Origin: a bacterium
Lineage (GTDB): Bacteria; Eremiobacterota; Eremiobacteria; Baltobacterales; Baltobacteraceae
NCBI GenBank assembly: GCA_021784715.1
Contig: JAJYHP010000067.1
Span: 1-7,265, forward strand
Reading direction: 5' to 3'
DNA length: 7,265 nt
The translations under genes were made by a program, and so were the position numbers. The notes under the pieces are model-generated. The model was given only the letters and a program-made list of their open reading frames with translations. It was not told the DNA's origin and made no database searches. Of this stretch, positions 1 through 6,521 are shown in pieces; the first letter of the stretch is position 1; every line of letters starts with the position of its first letter.

Positions 1-1442
1 CCGACGATGAACGCGAGCGTAGGCGGCGCCAAGGCGAGCATCGCGAGCAGCATGCGCAGCATTCCGGTCGTCGAACCCGCCCCACCGTTCCACGGAAAGA
101 TCGTGTAGAGTGCGGTGCCGATGCTCCGCAAAAACACGATGGCAACGGCGGCGCCGGGAATCGCCAAGAGAGCAACCGTAGGATCGCCCGAAGCGAATCC
201 GAAGGCCACCAACCCAACTGCAAGCGGAAGGATCATGCGCCACGCCGTCGCCGCGGTCCAAACGTAGAGGCGCACCCGTAACGAACTTGCCGAAAGCCAC
301 CACATAGGCTTGCCGATGTCATTATCGAGCAAGACGGTTGCCACCAACGAAACGCTCAAAAACAAGGATGTCAGCGCCGTTGAGAGCACCATGCCGCCGG
401 CAAGAGCGGTCGACGGCGAGCGCAGGAGATCGCCCGAGATGATGCCGATGCCCAGAGCGACCGCCGTACCAATCGCGAGCATCCACTGCGTGGCGATCGT
501 GCGGCGAAAGGTAACCCAGTCCTTCCACAAAATCGCCCACGCGCCGGTCATCCCGCGCGGACTCGTACGGGAGACGGCGCTCTTCGGCAGTTGCGACGCG
601 CTGCGAATCGTCGGCGCATTCCCACGCCCGCGATTGCGCTGTGCGACCGCCGCCATTCCTAGGTAAGAGGCGTGAAAAATCTCCGGGTAGAGATCGCGCG
701 CACCAAAGAACGACAGGAGAACCAACAGAACAAAGAGCGCATAGAGCATCGACATGGCCGCGAGATTGCCGGCAAAGATCGCGGAGATCGCGCGTCCCAA
801 GCCCAAATGAACCGCCGCGTGCGCGAGCGGCTGCGCGCCCGTCCAAAGCGCTCCCGCACCGATCGCCGCCGCCGGTACCACTGCAACGAGCGCGAACACG
901 ACCGCGATGCAATACGCAGCGGACGCCCCAAACGCCGTGCGAACCCGAAAAGCGAACGGCCCGAGCACCGCTCCAACGAGAAACAATCCCAAGAACCCAA
1001 ACAACATTCCGGTTATGCCGCCGACCATCGGAAAAATGATCGCATAAAGGAGCGCCATCATCGCAAGGCGCCCGATAGAAAAGAGACTGTTCCGTAGCAC
1101 CAAATACGGAATGACGATTTCTTCACGTAGCGGCGAACAGATGAGAAAGCGAGCATCGGCGAACGACGAGAAGATTTTCAAGACTCCCCGAGCCCCGGCC
1201 CACGTCGGCATCACCATGAAGAGCAGCACGGCGCAGAACGCGAGCGTCGCGAATGGTTCGTGCAGTCTCCCTGAATCCCCATGTGCGCGAACATTTATGA
1301 TGCGCAGCACGCTAAAGATCGCGTAATAGGCGATCCCCAAAATCACCATCACCAATTTGGAAGGCGTTCGGAGCGTTTCTCGCCACCCATTCACACGAAT
1401 GCGCCATTCCAGGTACGCAAGCGCCGCGATATCTTTCCTCAT
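1..1442 (-). CDS. ABC exporter membrane protein (permease), 3' end cut by window edge
   Basis: Integral-membrane half of an ABC exporter, paired with the ATPase encoded just upstream. The frame is open for 480 codons from the ATG at 1442 to the window edge with no stop, so the C-terminus is missing. I read about nine or ten hydrophobic segments, among them residues 30-49, 64-81, 126-140, 142-162, 174-200, 224-246, 318-337 and 346-368. A polar stretch at about 247-305, rich in Arg, Ser and Asn, separates two hydrophobic halves. The second half opens with AILWKDWVTFRRT (residues 303-315), the kind of amphipathic lead-in seen before transmembrane segments of ABC-2 type exporters. The general plan resembles the large 'putative ABC exporter' permeases; this is recognised by architecture, not by a search. 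The ATG lies one base after the ATPase stop, so the two genes are almost certainly co-translated. The substrate cannot be read from the sequence. Confidence 0.8.
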   Translation of the reverse strand, partial: MRKDIAALAYLEWRIRVNGWRETLRTPSKLVMVILGIAYYAIFSVLRIINVRAHGDSGRLHEPFATLAFCAVLLFMVMPTWAGARGVLKIFSSFADARFLICSPLREEIVIPYLVLRNSLFSIGRLAMMALLYAIIFPMVGGITGMLFGFLGLFLVGAVLGPFAFRVRTAFGASAAYCIAVVFALVAVVPAAAIGAGALWTGAQPLAHAAVHLGLGRAISAIFAGNLAAMSMLYALFVLLVLLSFFGARDLYPEIFHASYLGMAAVAQRNRGRGNAPTIRSASQLPKSAVSRTSPRGMTGAWAILWKDWVTFRRTIATQWMLAIGTAVALGIGIISGDLLRSPSTALAGGMVLSTALTSLFLSVSLVATVLLDNDIGKPMWWLSASSLRVRLYVWTAATAWRMILPLAVGLVAFGFASGDPTVALLAIPGAAVAIVFLRSIGTALYTIFPWNGGAGSTTGMLRMLLAMLALAPPTLAFIV

Positions 1443-1443
1443 T

Positions 1444-2163
1444 TCAGGCGCGCGTGAGTTCCAAGAAGAGTTCTTCGGCATCTTCGCGGCCGACGCGCTC
1501 GCGCAATTCGTCGAACGTTCCGGCTGCAATGAAACGGCCGTCTTTGAGGATCACGATCCGGTCGCAGAGTTGCTGCGCCTGTTCGATCATGTGCGTGCTT
1601 ATGACGATCGCTTTACCCGTCGTGCGTAAGTCGAAGAGCATCTCCCGCAATTCCCGCTGCCCCTGCGGGTCGAGCCCGATCATCGGTTCGTCGAGCAGCA
1701 GTACCGGTGTATCGGCAAGTAACGTCGCGGCGATCAATGTTTTCTGACGCATCCCTTTCGAGAGTGCGCGCCCCAGCGTGTCGCGTTCTCCGCCGAGCCC
1801 CAAACGCTCCAACAGCTCACCGGCCTTCTTCTCCCATCCGGGGGCTAAAGCGTTGCTCTTGGCGACGAATACCAAGTGCTCCCAAACCGTGAGCAACGGA
1901 TAGACCTCCGGCGTCTCGGGAATAAGCGCGATCGTGCGGCCGCGGTCGTGACCGAGCGCAACACCGTTCCACGATATCGTCCCCGCCTCCGGTCGCAAGA
2001 AACCGGCAAGCGCAAGAAACGTCGTGCTCTTCCCTGCACCGTTGGGCCCGAGCAACCCGACGATTTCACCCGCTGCAACCGAAAACGACAGTCCATCGAC
2101 CGCGACTTTCGCGCCGAAGCGTTTGCCGAGCCCGTCGATCTGCAACAACGGCGCGCTATCCAT
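1444..2163 (-). CDS. ABC transporter ATP-binding protein
   Basis: Cytoplasmic ATPase of the exporter whose permease follows directly; it hydrolyses ATP to drive transport. The 239 residues are one complete nucleotide-binding domain. Walker A is GPNGAGKST (39-47). Walker B is VLLLDEP (154-160), with D158 and catalytic E159. The D-loop is GLDP (163-166) and the switch histidine is H191. The signature motif is LSKGM (134-138) rather than LSGGQ, and the Q-loop position carries Glu (IPETPE, E83). Both changes recur in ATPases of ABC-2 type exporters, and no importer-specific extra domain is present. The ATG overlaps the last 8 bases of the upstream phosphoesterase gene, and the TGA ends one base before the permease ATG, so all three genes look translationally coupled. 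The family call is firm; the substrate is unknown. Confidence 0.95.
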   Translation of the reverse strand: MDSAPLLQIDGLGKRFGAKVAVDGLSFSVAAGEIVGLLGPNGAGKSTTFLALAGFLRPEAGTISWNGVALGHDRGRTIALIPETPEVYPLLTVWEHLVFVAKSNALAPGWEKKAGELLERLGLGGERDTLGRALSKGMRQKTLIAATLLADTPVLLLDEPMIGLDPQGQRELREMLFDLRTTGKAIVISTHMIEQAQQLCDRIVILKDGRFIAAGTFDELRERVGREDAEELFLELTRA

Positions 2164-3043
2164 TACGTTTAAGCATCGTCACGATCTCGGCGAGGACGCG
2201 CTCCACGTCGGGCGTCGCCGGCTGTGCGGTGCCCGCGCCTTCGTGGCCGCCGCCGCCGTATTCGGAGAGCAGATCGCCGATGCTCGTCTTGCAGGTGCGG
2301 TTGAGAATCGAGTGCCCGACCTGAATGGATGCGTAGCTGCCGTCGTGTCCGTCGGCGATGCGCACCGAGACGTTTGCGGTCGGGAAAAGCGTATAGACGA
2401 GAAAGCGATTGCCGCTGGGCGGATGTTTCTCCCCGCGCATATCGGTAATCACGACGTTGCCGTCGAGCCGGCTCTTCGTTTCGAGCAACGCTTTGAACGC
2501 GCTCTCTTCGGCGCGCAGCCGCTCGACATGGACGCTCACCTCGGGGTCGGCGAGCACTTGCTCCACCGGCATCGCTTTCGCCAGCTCCATCAAGTGCTTG
2601 AAGTAACTCTTGAACGCTCCCAGTCCCGTTCGCGGATCGAGCGTGTAGCCGACGAGAATCCATCCTTGCGGGTTGACGATATCCTCGCGCGTGAGCAGTG
2701 CCGCATCGAGCCGGTCGGTCGCTTCGAGCAATTCGGCGAAACGCTGGAATTTCGGCGATTTATAATAATTCGCGATCACGCGCGCCGCGCTCGGCGCGAT
2801 ATCGTACGCGCCTTTCACCGTGCCGGCGAAGGCCTGCTCTTCTTGGCTGACGTGATGGTCGAACCACATGCCCGCCCGCGCGTCGTAGGGAAGGTTCGCG
2901 AGAATATCGTTGCCGTCGATCGCGATGCGCCCGTCTTGCACGTCCTTCGGGTGCGCGAAATCGATTGCGTCGATGCTCTCGACTTCTTGTAGGAGAATCG
3001 CGCAGGTCAGGCCGTCGAGATCGGCTCGGGTGATCAATCGCAT
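2156..3043 (-). CDS. DHH/DHHA1-family phosphoesterase
   Basis: A 295-residue predicted metal-dependent phosphoesterase of the DHH superfamily, probably cytosolic since there is no signal peptide or membrane segment. The N-terminal DHH domain starts almost at once: RADLDG (6-11) supplies D8 and D10, D46 in NDILANLPY is the likely second motif, FDHH (61-64) is the signature motif, and TDRLDA (109-114) gives D110 or D113. The C-terminal DHHA1 domain has the glycine-rich GGGGHEGAG (263-271), which contacts substrate in relatives. Related proteins of this length are often labelled exopolyphosphatase or RecJ-like phosphohydrolase; the true substrate (polyphosphate, oligonucleotide or cyclic-dinucleotide product) cannot be decided here. 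The start is supported by a purine-rich AGGGGAGGGA at 3051-3060. The gene heads the operon with the ABC exporter, and its TAG lies inside the ATPase start. Confidence 0.88.
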   Translation of the reverse strand: MRLITRADLDGLTCAILLQEVESIDAIDFAHPKDVQDGRIAIDGNDILANLPYDARAGMWFDHHVSQEEQAFAGTVKGAYDIAPSAARVIANYYKSPKFQRFAELLEATDRLDAALLTREDIVNPQGWILVGYTLDPRTGLGAFKSYFKHLMELAKAMPVEQVLADPEVSVHVERLRAEESAFKALLETKSRLDGNVVITDMRGEKHPPSGNRFLVYTLFPTANVSVRIADGHDGSYASIQVGHSILNRTCKTSIGDLLSEYGGGGHEGAGTAQPATPDVERVLAEIVTMLKRNG

Positions 3044-3050
3044 CGGTTTA

Positions 3051-3060
3051 TCCCTCCCCT
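3051..3060 (-). promoter_or_regulatory. Strong Shine-Dalgarno for the DHH phosphoesterase gene
   Basis: The minus strand reads AGGGGAGGGA, ending 7 bases before the ATG at 3043. It contains a full GGAGG-type core at suitable spacing and fixes the start of the first gene of the operon. It is the best ribosome binding site in the window. Confidence 0.75.
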
Positions 3061-3128
3061 AGAAAAGCAACGTGCGCGCCGCTCTGGCGAGCATCGCCGC
3101 GCCGTATTTGCGCGTGCCACCGCGGCAG

Positions 3129-3160
3129 CCCTCCAGCATCGCCCTCCAGCATCGCCCTCC
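3129..3160. repeat. 13-bp tandem repeat, about 2.5 copies
   Basis: The unit CCCTCCAGCATCG is present at 3129-3141 and 3142-3154 without mismatch, followed by a partial third copy, CCCTCC, at 3155-3160. It lies in the 160-bp region between the divergent phosphoesterase and small-protein genes. A unit of 13 is not a multiple of three, which argues against a coding role and supports treating this stretch as intergenic. It may be replication slippage or a regulatory array; I cannot tell which. Confidence 0.85.
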
Positions 3161-3181
3161 GGCGGCGAAAGCCTCCGGCGG
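3156..3181. repeat. Direct repeat CCTCCGGCGG, two copies
   Basis: CCTCCGGCGG occurs at 3156-3165 and again at 3172-3181, start points 16 bases apart, with GAAAG between. It adjoins the 13-bp tandem repeat and shares its CCTCC core. The second copy ends 22 bases before the chosen ATG of the small plus-strand gene. It could be a protein-binding site or only a slippage product. Confidence 0.7.
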
Positions 3182-3191
3182 CTCGGTGTCG

Positions 3192-3197
3192 TATGCT
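3192..3197 (+). promoter_or_regulatory. Possible -10 element for a leaderless transcript
   Basis: TATGCT lies six bases upstream of the ATG at 3204. If it is a -10 box (TAnnnT pattern), transcription would begin at or next to the A of the ATG, giving a leaderless message. This fits the lack of a convincing ribosome binding site in front of this gene. No TTGACA-like -35 is visible at the usual spacing, so this is a weak call. Confidence 0.25.
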
Positions 3198-3203
3198 CCG
3201 GGT

Positions 3204-3572
3204 ATGGACGTCCGCCTGGTGCAGTTGCTCGGTTCGTTCATCGTCGCGCGCAGCGAATACGTGCTCGCACGGCTGGAGTTTGCCGCGCTCCACCCCCGGA
3301 TACCCGCACCACCGAACATCGACCGTTTGCCCGACGCCTCGGAGCGCACCCTGCGCGAACGCTGGCCCTTCGCTGCAAGCGATCTCGCAGCGGCGCGCCT
3401 CTATCTCGCCCAACGTCGTGCGGCGCACGATGAAAGCCCGCCGCAACGTGCCGCGCGCGAGCGACTGGAGCGTGTAGTGCGCGAACTCGATGGATACGCA
3501 CGCGCCATCCTCTGGGTGCAGACCGTGGAAGAGCGCGAAAGTAGCGGCGGCGAAAGCGGGGGCTCGCCTTAG
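3204..3572 (+). CDS. Small hypothetical protein, about 122 aa
   Basis: I do not recognise a family. The chosen start at 3204 gives 122 residues, beginning MDVRLVQLLG. The body is rich in Leu, Ala, Arg and Glu with scattered Trp and Tyr, and looks mostly alpha-helical: a helix at about 1-28, a proline-containing linker at about 29-45 (HPRIPAPPN), then helices at about 46-72 and 80-108. The tail is Gly/Ser-rich (ESSGGESGGSP). There is no signal peptide, clear membrane segment or cysteine. The frame stays open upstream to a GTG at 3072, but that stretch crosses 13-bp repeats and reads as low-complexity Ser/Pro/Ala, so I reject it; a GTG at 3186 is another possible start. The TAG at 3570-3572 overlaps the TAA of the convergent peptidase gene. 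The amino-acid mix and exact fit between neighbours favour a real gene. Confidence 0.6.
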   Translation: MDVRLVQLLGSFIVARSEYVLARLEFAALHPRIPAPPNIDRLPDASERTLRERWPFAASDLAAARLYLAQRRAAHDESPPQRAARERLERVVRELDGYARAILWVQTVEERESSGGESGGSP

Positions 3573-4741
3573 CCGCGCAGCCCCAAGCCCACCATCATCT
3601 GAAAGCCGACGCCGAGCGCGCGTTCGTCGATATCGTAGCGCGGGCTATGCTGCGGTTCGTGCCCGCGTTCGGGGCCGCGCACGCCGACGAGAAAATACGC
3701 ACCGGGGCGCACTTCATGCACGAACGCCATATCTTCGCCCCAGAGCCCGACCTGGTGCGGATCGGTGACGGCATCCGCGCCGAGCACCCGCGCGGCGACC
3801 TCGCGCACCACATCGTTGGTCGTTGCGTCGTTCACGGTGATCGGATATCCCCAGTGATAATCGAAGCGATACTCCAACCGCATCGCCGAACAGAGCCCGG
3901 CGATGATGCGTTCCATACGCGCGGGCATCGAAGCGCGCACCTCCGGGTCGAGCGTGCGCACCGTTCCCAGCAACTGCGCCGATTCGGGAATCACGTTGAA
4001 GGTGGTGCCGGAATTGAACTTTCCGACCGTCACGACGACCGGTTCGCTCGCTGCGATCTCGCGGCTCACGATGGTCTGCAGCGCGCCGACGAGTTGCGCC
4101 GCGCCGACGATCGGGTCGACGGTGTTCTCCGGCATCGCGCCATGCCCGCCTTTGCCGGTAATCTGCAACGAAAAGCGATCCGAGGACGCAAAAAATGCGC
4201 CGTCGCGAATGCCGACTTTCCCGACCTCGAGCCCCGAATAGAGATGGAGCGAGAAGACGCGATCGACGTGCGGATTTTCGAGCATCCCTTCTTCGATCAT
4301 CGCCTTTGCACCGGCGAGCCCTTCTTCGGCGGGTTGAAAGCAGAAGACGACCGTTCCCGGTACGTCGTCGCGCCGCGCCATCAATTCCCGTGCCGCCGCA
4401 AGCAGCATCGCCACGTGCCCGTCGTGGCCGCAGGCATGCATCGCCCCCGGGCGCTGCGAGCGATAGGGAACCTCGGCGACCTCATCCATCGGCAGCGCAT
4501 CCATATCGGCGCGCAGCATCGTCACCGGGCCGGGGCGTCCGCCGCGCAGCGTCGCGAGGATGCCGGTCTTCGCGACTTTGGTGCGCAGGCTCGCATCGTC
4601 GAAACCGAACGCGCGCAGCTCGCGCTCGACGAACGCCGCGGTCTCGTACTCTTGGAACGAGAGTTCGGGATGGGCGTGCAGATGGCGTCGATAGGCGACG
4701 AGCGCCTCCATCGGGGTCTCGATGCGTTCTTCGGCGAGCAT
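3569..4741 (-). CDS. M20D-family metallo-amidohydrolase (N-acyl amino acid / hippurate hydrolase type)
   Basis: A complete 390-residue metal-dependent amidohydrolase of peptidase family M20, subfamily D. Members cleave the amide bond of N-acyl or N-aryl amino acids (hippurate hydrolase, N-acetyl amino acid or indole-acetyl amino acid hydrolases). Visible motifs: YRRHLHAHPELS near the N-terminus (17-28), RADMDALP (77-84), MHACGHDGH (101-109) with metal ligands C104 and H106, PAEEG (137-141) with catalytic E139 and ligand E140, SLHLY (164-168) with H166, and PQHSP (363-367) with H365. The dimerisation (lid) domain occupies roughly 180-290 and includes GKGGHGAMP. No signal peptide is seen, so it is probably cytosolic. 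The start is the first ATG, 10 residues before M11; no clear Shine-Dalgarno precedes it. It lies 74 bp downstream of the secreted-protein pair on the same strand and may share their transcript. The exact substrate is not determined. Confidence 0.93.
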   Translation of the reverse strand: MLAEERIETPMEALVAYRRHLHAHPELSFQEYETAAFVERELRAFGFDDASLRTKVAKTGILATLRGGRPGPVTMLRADMDALPMDEVAEVPYRSQRPGAMHACGHDGHVAMLLAAARELMARRDDVPGTVVFCFQPAEEGLAGAKAMIEEGMLENPHVDRVFSLHLYSGLEVGKVGIRDGAFFASSDRFSLQITGKGGHGAMPENTVDPIVGAAQLVGALQTIVSREIAASEPVVVTVGKFNSGTTFNVIPESAQLLGTVRTLDPEVRASMPARMERIIAGLCSAMRLEYRFDYHWGYPITVNDATTNDVVREVAARVLGADAVTDPHQVGLWGEDMAFVHEVRPGAYFLVGVRGPERGHEPQHSPRYDIDERALGVGFQMMVGLGLRG

Positions 4742-4775
4742 GGCGGCTGGGTTACGGCAACGGCATGCCGGGTTC

Positions 4776-4799
4776 CGCCCGGGCAGCGTGTGCCGGGCG
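4776..4799 (-). other. GC-rich hairpin between secreted-protein gene and amidohydrolase gene
   Basis: An inverted repeat CGCCCGGGCA (4776-4785) / TGCCGGGCG (4791-4799) with a 5-base loop pairs along nine positions with one bulged G. It lies in the 74-bp spacer, 35 bases upstream of the amidohydrolase ATG. No T-run follows on the minus strand, so it is not a standard intrinsic terminator. It may be an mRNA stability or processing element, an attenuator, or a factor-dependent pause site. A separate short palindrome, CGGCATGCCG, sits at 4761-4770. Confidence 0.5.
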
Positions 4800-4815
4800 C
4801 GAACGGCGCGTGCGA

Positions 4816-5739
4816 CTACTGCGGGCCATACTCCGCTTCGTAGATGTAGTAGCCCGGTACCGGGAGACAGAGGCCGATCTTCGGGGTGTAAGTCGTTTGC
4901 GAGGCTGCAGAGAGCGCGTTCTCGTCGAAGAGCTTCCGACCCGAAGGCGATTCCAAAATGCGTCCGACGACACTACCATCCGGTGCGAGCTCGACAAGTA
5001 CCCCGACGGCGGCAATCCACCGTTCGCCAATCTGGGCGTAGAGGGCCGGATAGCTCGGCGCCACGACATTTTTTAGTTTTGCGGCGATAAACGGTTTCCG
5101 ACAGGTCGTCGCGCTCGTCGGCTCGGGTATCGCCACTGCCGATGCGACCGCGCCGACGGCCGGCCGTGCATGCGGATCGTACACCGAGAGGTTCAGCCGT
5201 TTGGTGACATCCAGTGCAACCCTCGCGGGGCCACTTCTATCTACATGCGCGACCGGTTTTGCGGCTCGTTTTTCCGGCGCGAGCCACATCGCCGGACACG
5301 GCATATTTGGAGCTTCGCCGGCATATCCGACTTTCGAAACCCATATATACTTCGGTCGCCCGGCCGCAATCGGCAACTCGAAGAATTGCGCCGGTGAATG
5401 CACCTGAAAACGTTTGTACCGCGCTTCGGCGGAGAGATAGACGCCGTTATCCTGAAGCAACGGCACGATCGGCGCTACGACGCGATACCATCCCTGCGTG
5501 GTTTGCATCGTGAGCTGCACGGAGAGCGCTGCCGGTACGTCGCCGGCGAGTTCGTAGCGCCAGATCGACGCCGCGCCGCCGACGCGCGACACAGCGATGA
5601 TGCGCCCCGCACAATAGGTCCGGAGCGGTTTCTGTTCCGATTGCCCCGCAGCCGCGTTGCGCGGAAGCGAAGCGACGATCGACAGCCCCAGAAGCACGCC
5701 GATCGATAGCGTTTGAAATCGCCGCACCATAGCGATCAT
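4816..5739 (-). CDS. Secreted protein with C-terminal TonB-like domain (second of tandem pair)
   Basis: A 307-residue exported protein of unknown role. Residues 5-31 form a signal peptide: Arg-Arg at 6-7, a hydrophobic core at 11-25, and an Ala-rich cleavage region ending near A31. An N-terminal domain (about 40-155) is of a type I do not recognise. A linker follows, then a C-terminal domain (about 213-307) resembling the TonB C-terminal fold, with SYPALYAQ (229-236), a strand pair around V245-E263 and YTPKIGLC near 284-291. It has exactly four cysteines (43, 148, 213, 291), matching the layout of the upstream neighbour. It lacks a retained membrane anchor and Pro-rich stalk, so it is unlikely to power TonB-dependent receptors. 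Its ATG overlaps the neighbour's TGA (ATGA); a second ATG nine bases on (M4) is an alternative start. Confidence 0.85.
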   Translation of the reverse strand: MIAMVRRFQTLSIGVLLGLSIVASLPRNAAAGQSEQKPLRTYCAGRIIAVSRVGGAASIWRYELAGDVPAALSVQLTMQTTQGWYRVVAPIVPLLQDNGVYLSAEARYKRFQVHSPAQFFELPIAAGRPKYIWVSKVGYAGEAPNMPCPAMWLAPEKRAAKPVAHVDRSGPARVALDVTKRLNLSVYDPHARPAVGAVASAVAIPEPTSATTCRKPFIAAKLKNVVAPSYPALYAQIGERWIAAVGVLVELAPDGSVVGRILESPSGRKLFDENALSAASQTTYTPKIGLCLPVPGYYIYEAEYGPQ

Positions 5740-6521
5740 GGATTATAATTCCCGACCATCACGTATTGGCTCACCACCGGAGTGCACAAGAACGTCGCCG
5801 GCCGGAACACCGTGCTCTCTGCCGTCGCGATCAGGTTGTCGTCGATCTGCGACATTCCGCTCGACCGAATAAGTTGCACTTTGGCGACTTTTCCGCGCGA
5901 ATCGAGGGCGACCACAACGACCGCCGAACGCGATTTCATCCCGAAGGCGCCGCCGTAGAACGTTCCCGCGCGTGCGATCGTGGCCTGGCGATAGACCGCA
6001 CCGCACGGCAGCGGCGGCAAGGCCTGCTGCAACGCGGCATCGAGCCGCGGCGAATCGGTGCCGAAGAGTTTTCTGCCGACCCACTTTTTCGGCACGTTTG
6101 TCGGCCCCGGAACCGTCGGACAGGTAATCGCCGCGGCGCCGTCCACCGCGACGGTGTCGACGTAGGCGTAACGAACGTGCGTCGGGTGCGGGAAACGCGC
6201 CATCATCGCGTCGGTATATCGATCGGTGCCTCTTTTTGTCGCGCCCAGCGGCGTGCTCGGTACGTTGACGATATAGGCATTCTTCTCAGCGATAAAGGTC
6301 ACGCTCGCCGATACGCTTTTCTTGCCGCGTACGCCGAGATCGATTGCATAGCGCGCGGTCGATGGCTCCTGCGCGATACGATCGGTCGCCGGGTCGAGTG
6401 GGAATGCCATAACCGAGGCCGCACAAAAAATGTTGCTCGCGGCAGCGGGCCCCGGCATCGCGAAGGCGGCGACAGCGGCGAAAGACGATGCGGCAAAAAG
6501 CGATAGAAAGAAGCGTTTCAT
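5736..6521 (-). CDS. Secreted protein with C-terminal TonB-like domain (first of tandem pair)
   Basis: A 261-residue exported protein of unknown role. The signal peptide is clear: Lys-Arg at 2-3, a hydrophobic core (FFLSLFAASSFAAVAAFA) and a likely cleavage after AAAS near residue 29. The mature protein has an N-terminal domain (about 31-140) that aligns by eye with the same region of the downstream protein: shared landmarks are a Cys near the start (C33), RYAIDLG against RYELAGD, a Tyr-rich strand followed by V-P, and a Cys-Pro (C134-P135). The C-terminal domain (about 170-261) resembles the TonB C-terminal fold, with AVVVVALDSRGKVAKVQLI (200-218) as a strand pair and FRPATFLC near 239-246. 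Cysteines are at 33, 134, 173 and 246 only. A weak purine stretch, AGAGAAG, precedes the ATG. This is the first gene of the minus-strand unit and faces the E1 alpha gene across about 100 bp. Confidence 0.85.
   Translation of the reverse strand: MKRFFLSLFAASSFAAVAAFAMPGPAAASNIFCAASVMAFPLDPATDRIAQEPSTARYAIDLGVRGKKSVSASVTFIAEKNAYIVNVPSTPLGATKRGTDRYTDAMMARFPHPTHVRYAYVDTVAVDGAAAITCPTVPGPTNVPKKWVGRKLFGTDSPRLDAALQQALPPLPCGAVYRQATIARAGTFYGGAFGMKSRSAVVVVALDSRGKVAKVQLIRSSGMSQIDDNLIATAESTVFRPATFLCTPVVSQYVMVGNYNP

Noticed and set aside
322..1097. Several open frames on both strands within the permease region
   Set aside because: Their products are very Arg/Ser-rich. The continuous minus-strand frame from 1442 to the window edge gives a coherent multi-pass membrane protein instead.
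2024..2992. Plus-strand open frame of 322 codons opposite the phosphoesterase
   Set aside because: The minus strand carries intact DHH and DHHA1 motifs over the same span; the plus-strand product is Arg/Val-rich and shows no domain.
3129..3181. Repeats considered as a CRISPR array
   Set aside because: Units are only 10-13 bp and adjacent or nearly so, without unique spacers of the right size, and no cas genes are present.
3072..3203. N-terminal extension of the small plus-strand protein from a GTG at 3072
   Set aside because: The extension is encoded by 13-bp repeats not in multiples of three, is low-complexity, and has no good ribosome binding site; I placed the start at 3204.
4776..4799. 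Hairpin considered as an intrinsic terminator
   Set aside because: No T-run follows the stem on either strand, so it was listed only as a structured element.
3647..4843. Long plus-strand open frame of 398 codons opposite the amidohydrolase
   Set aside because: Its product is Arg/His-rich with no recognisable motif, while the minus strand encodes a complete M20D enzyme with all metal ligands. It is an antisense by-product of high GC content.
5742..5749. ATTATAAT, containing TATAAT on both strands, as an internal promoter before the second secreted-protein gene
   Set aside because: It lies in the last codons of the first gene (Asn-Tyr-Asn), no TTGACA-like -35 occurs at the usual distance, and the ATGA overlap already explains expression of the downstream gene.
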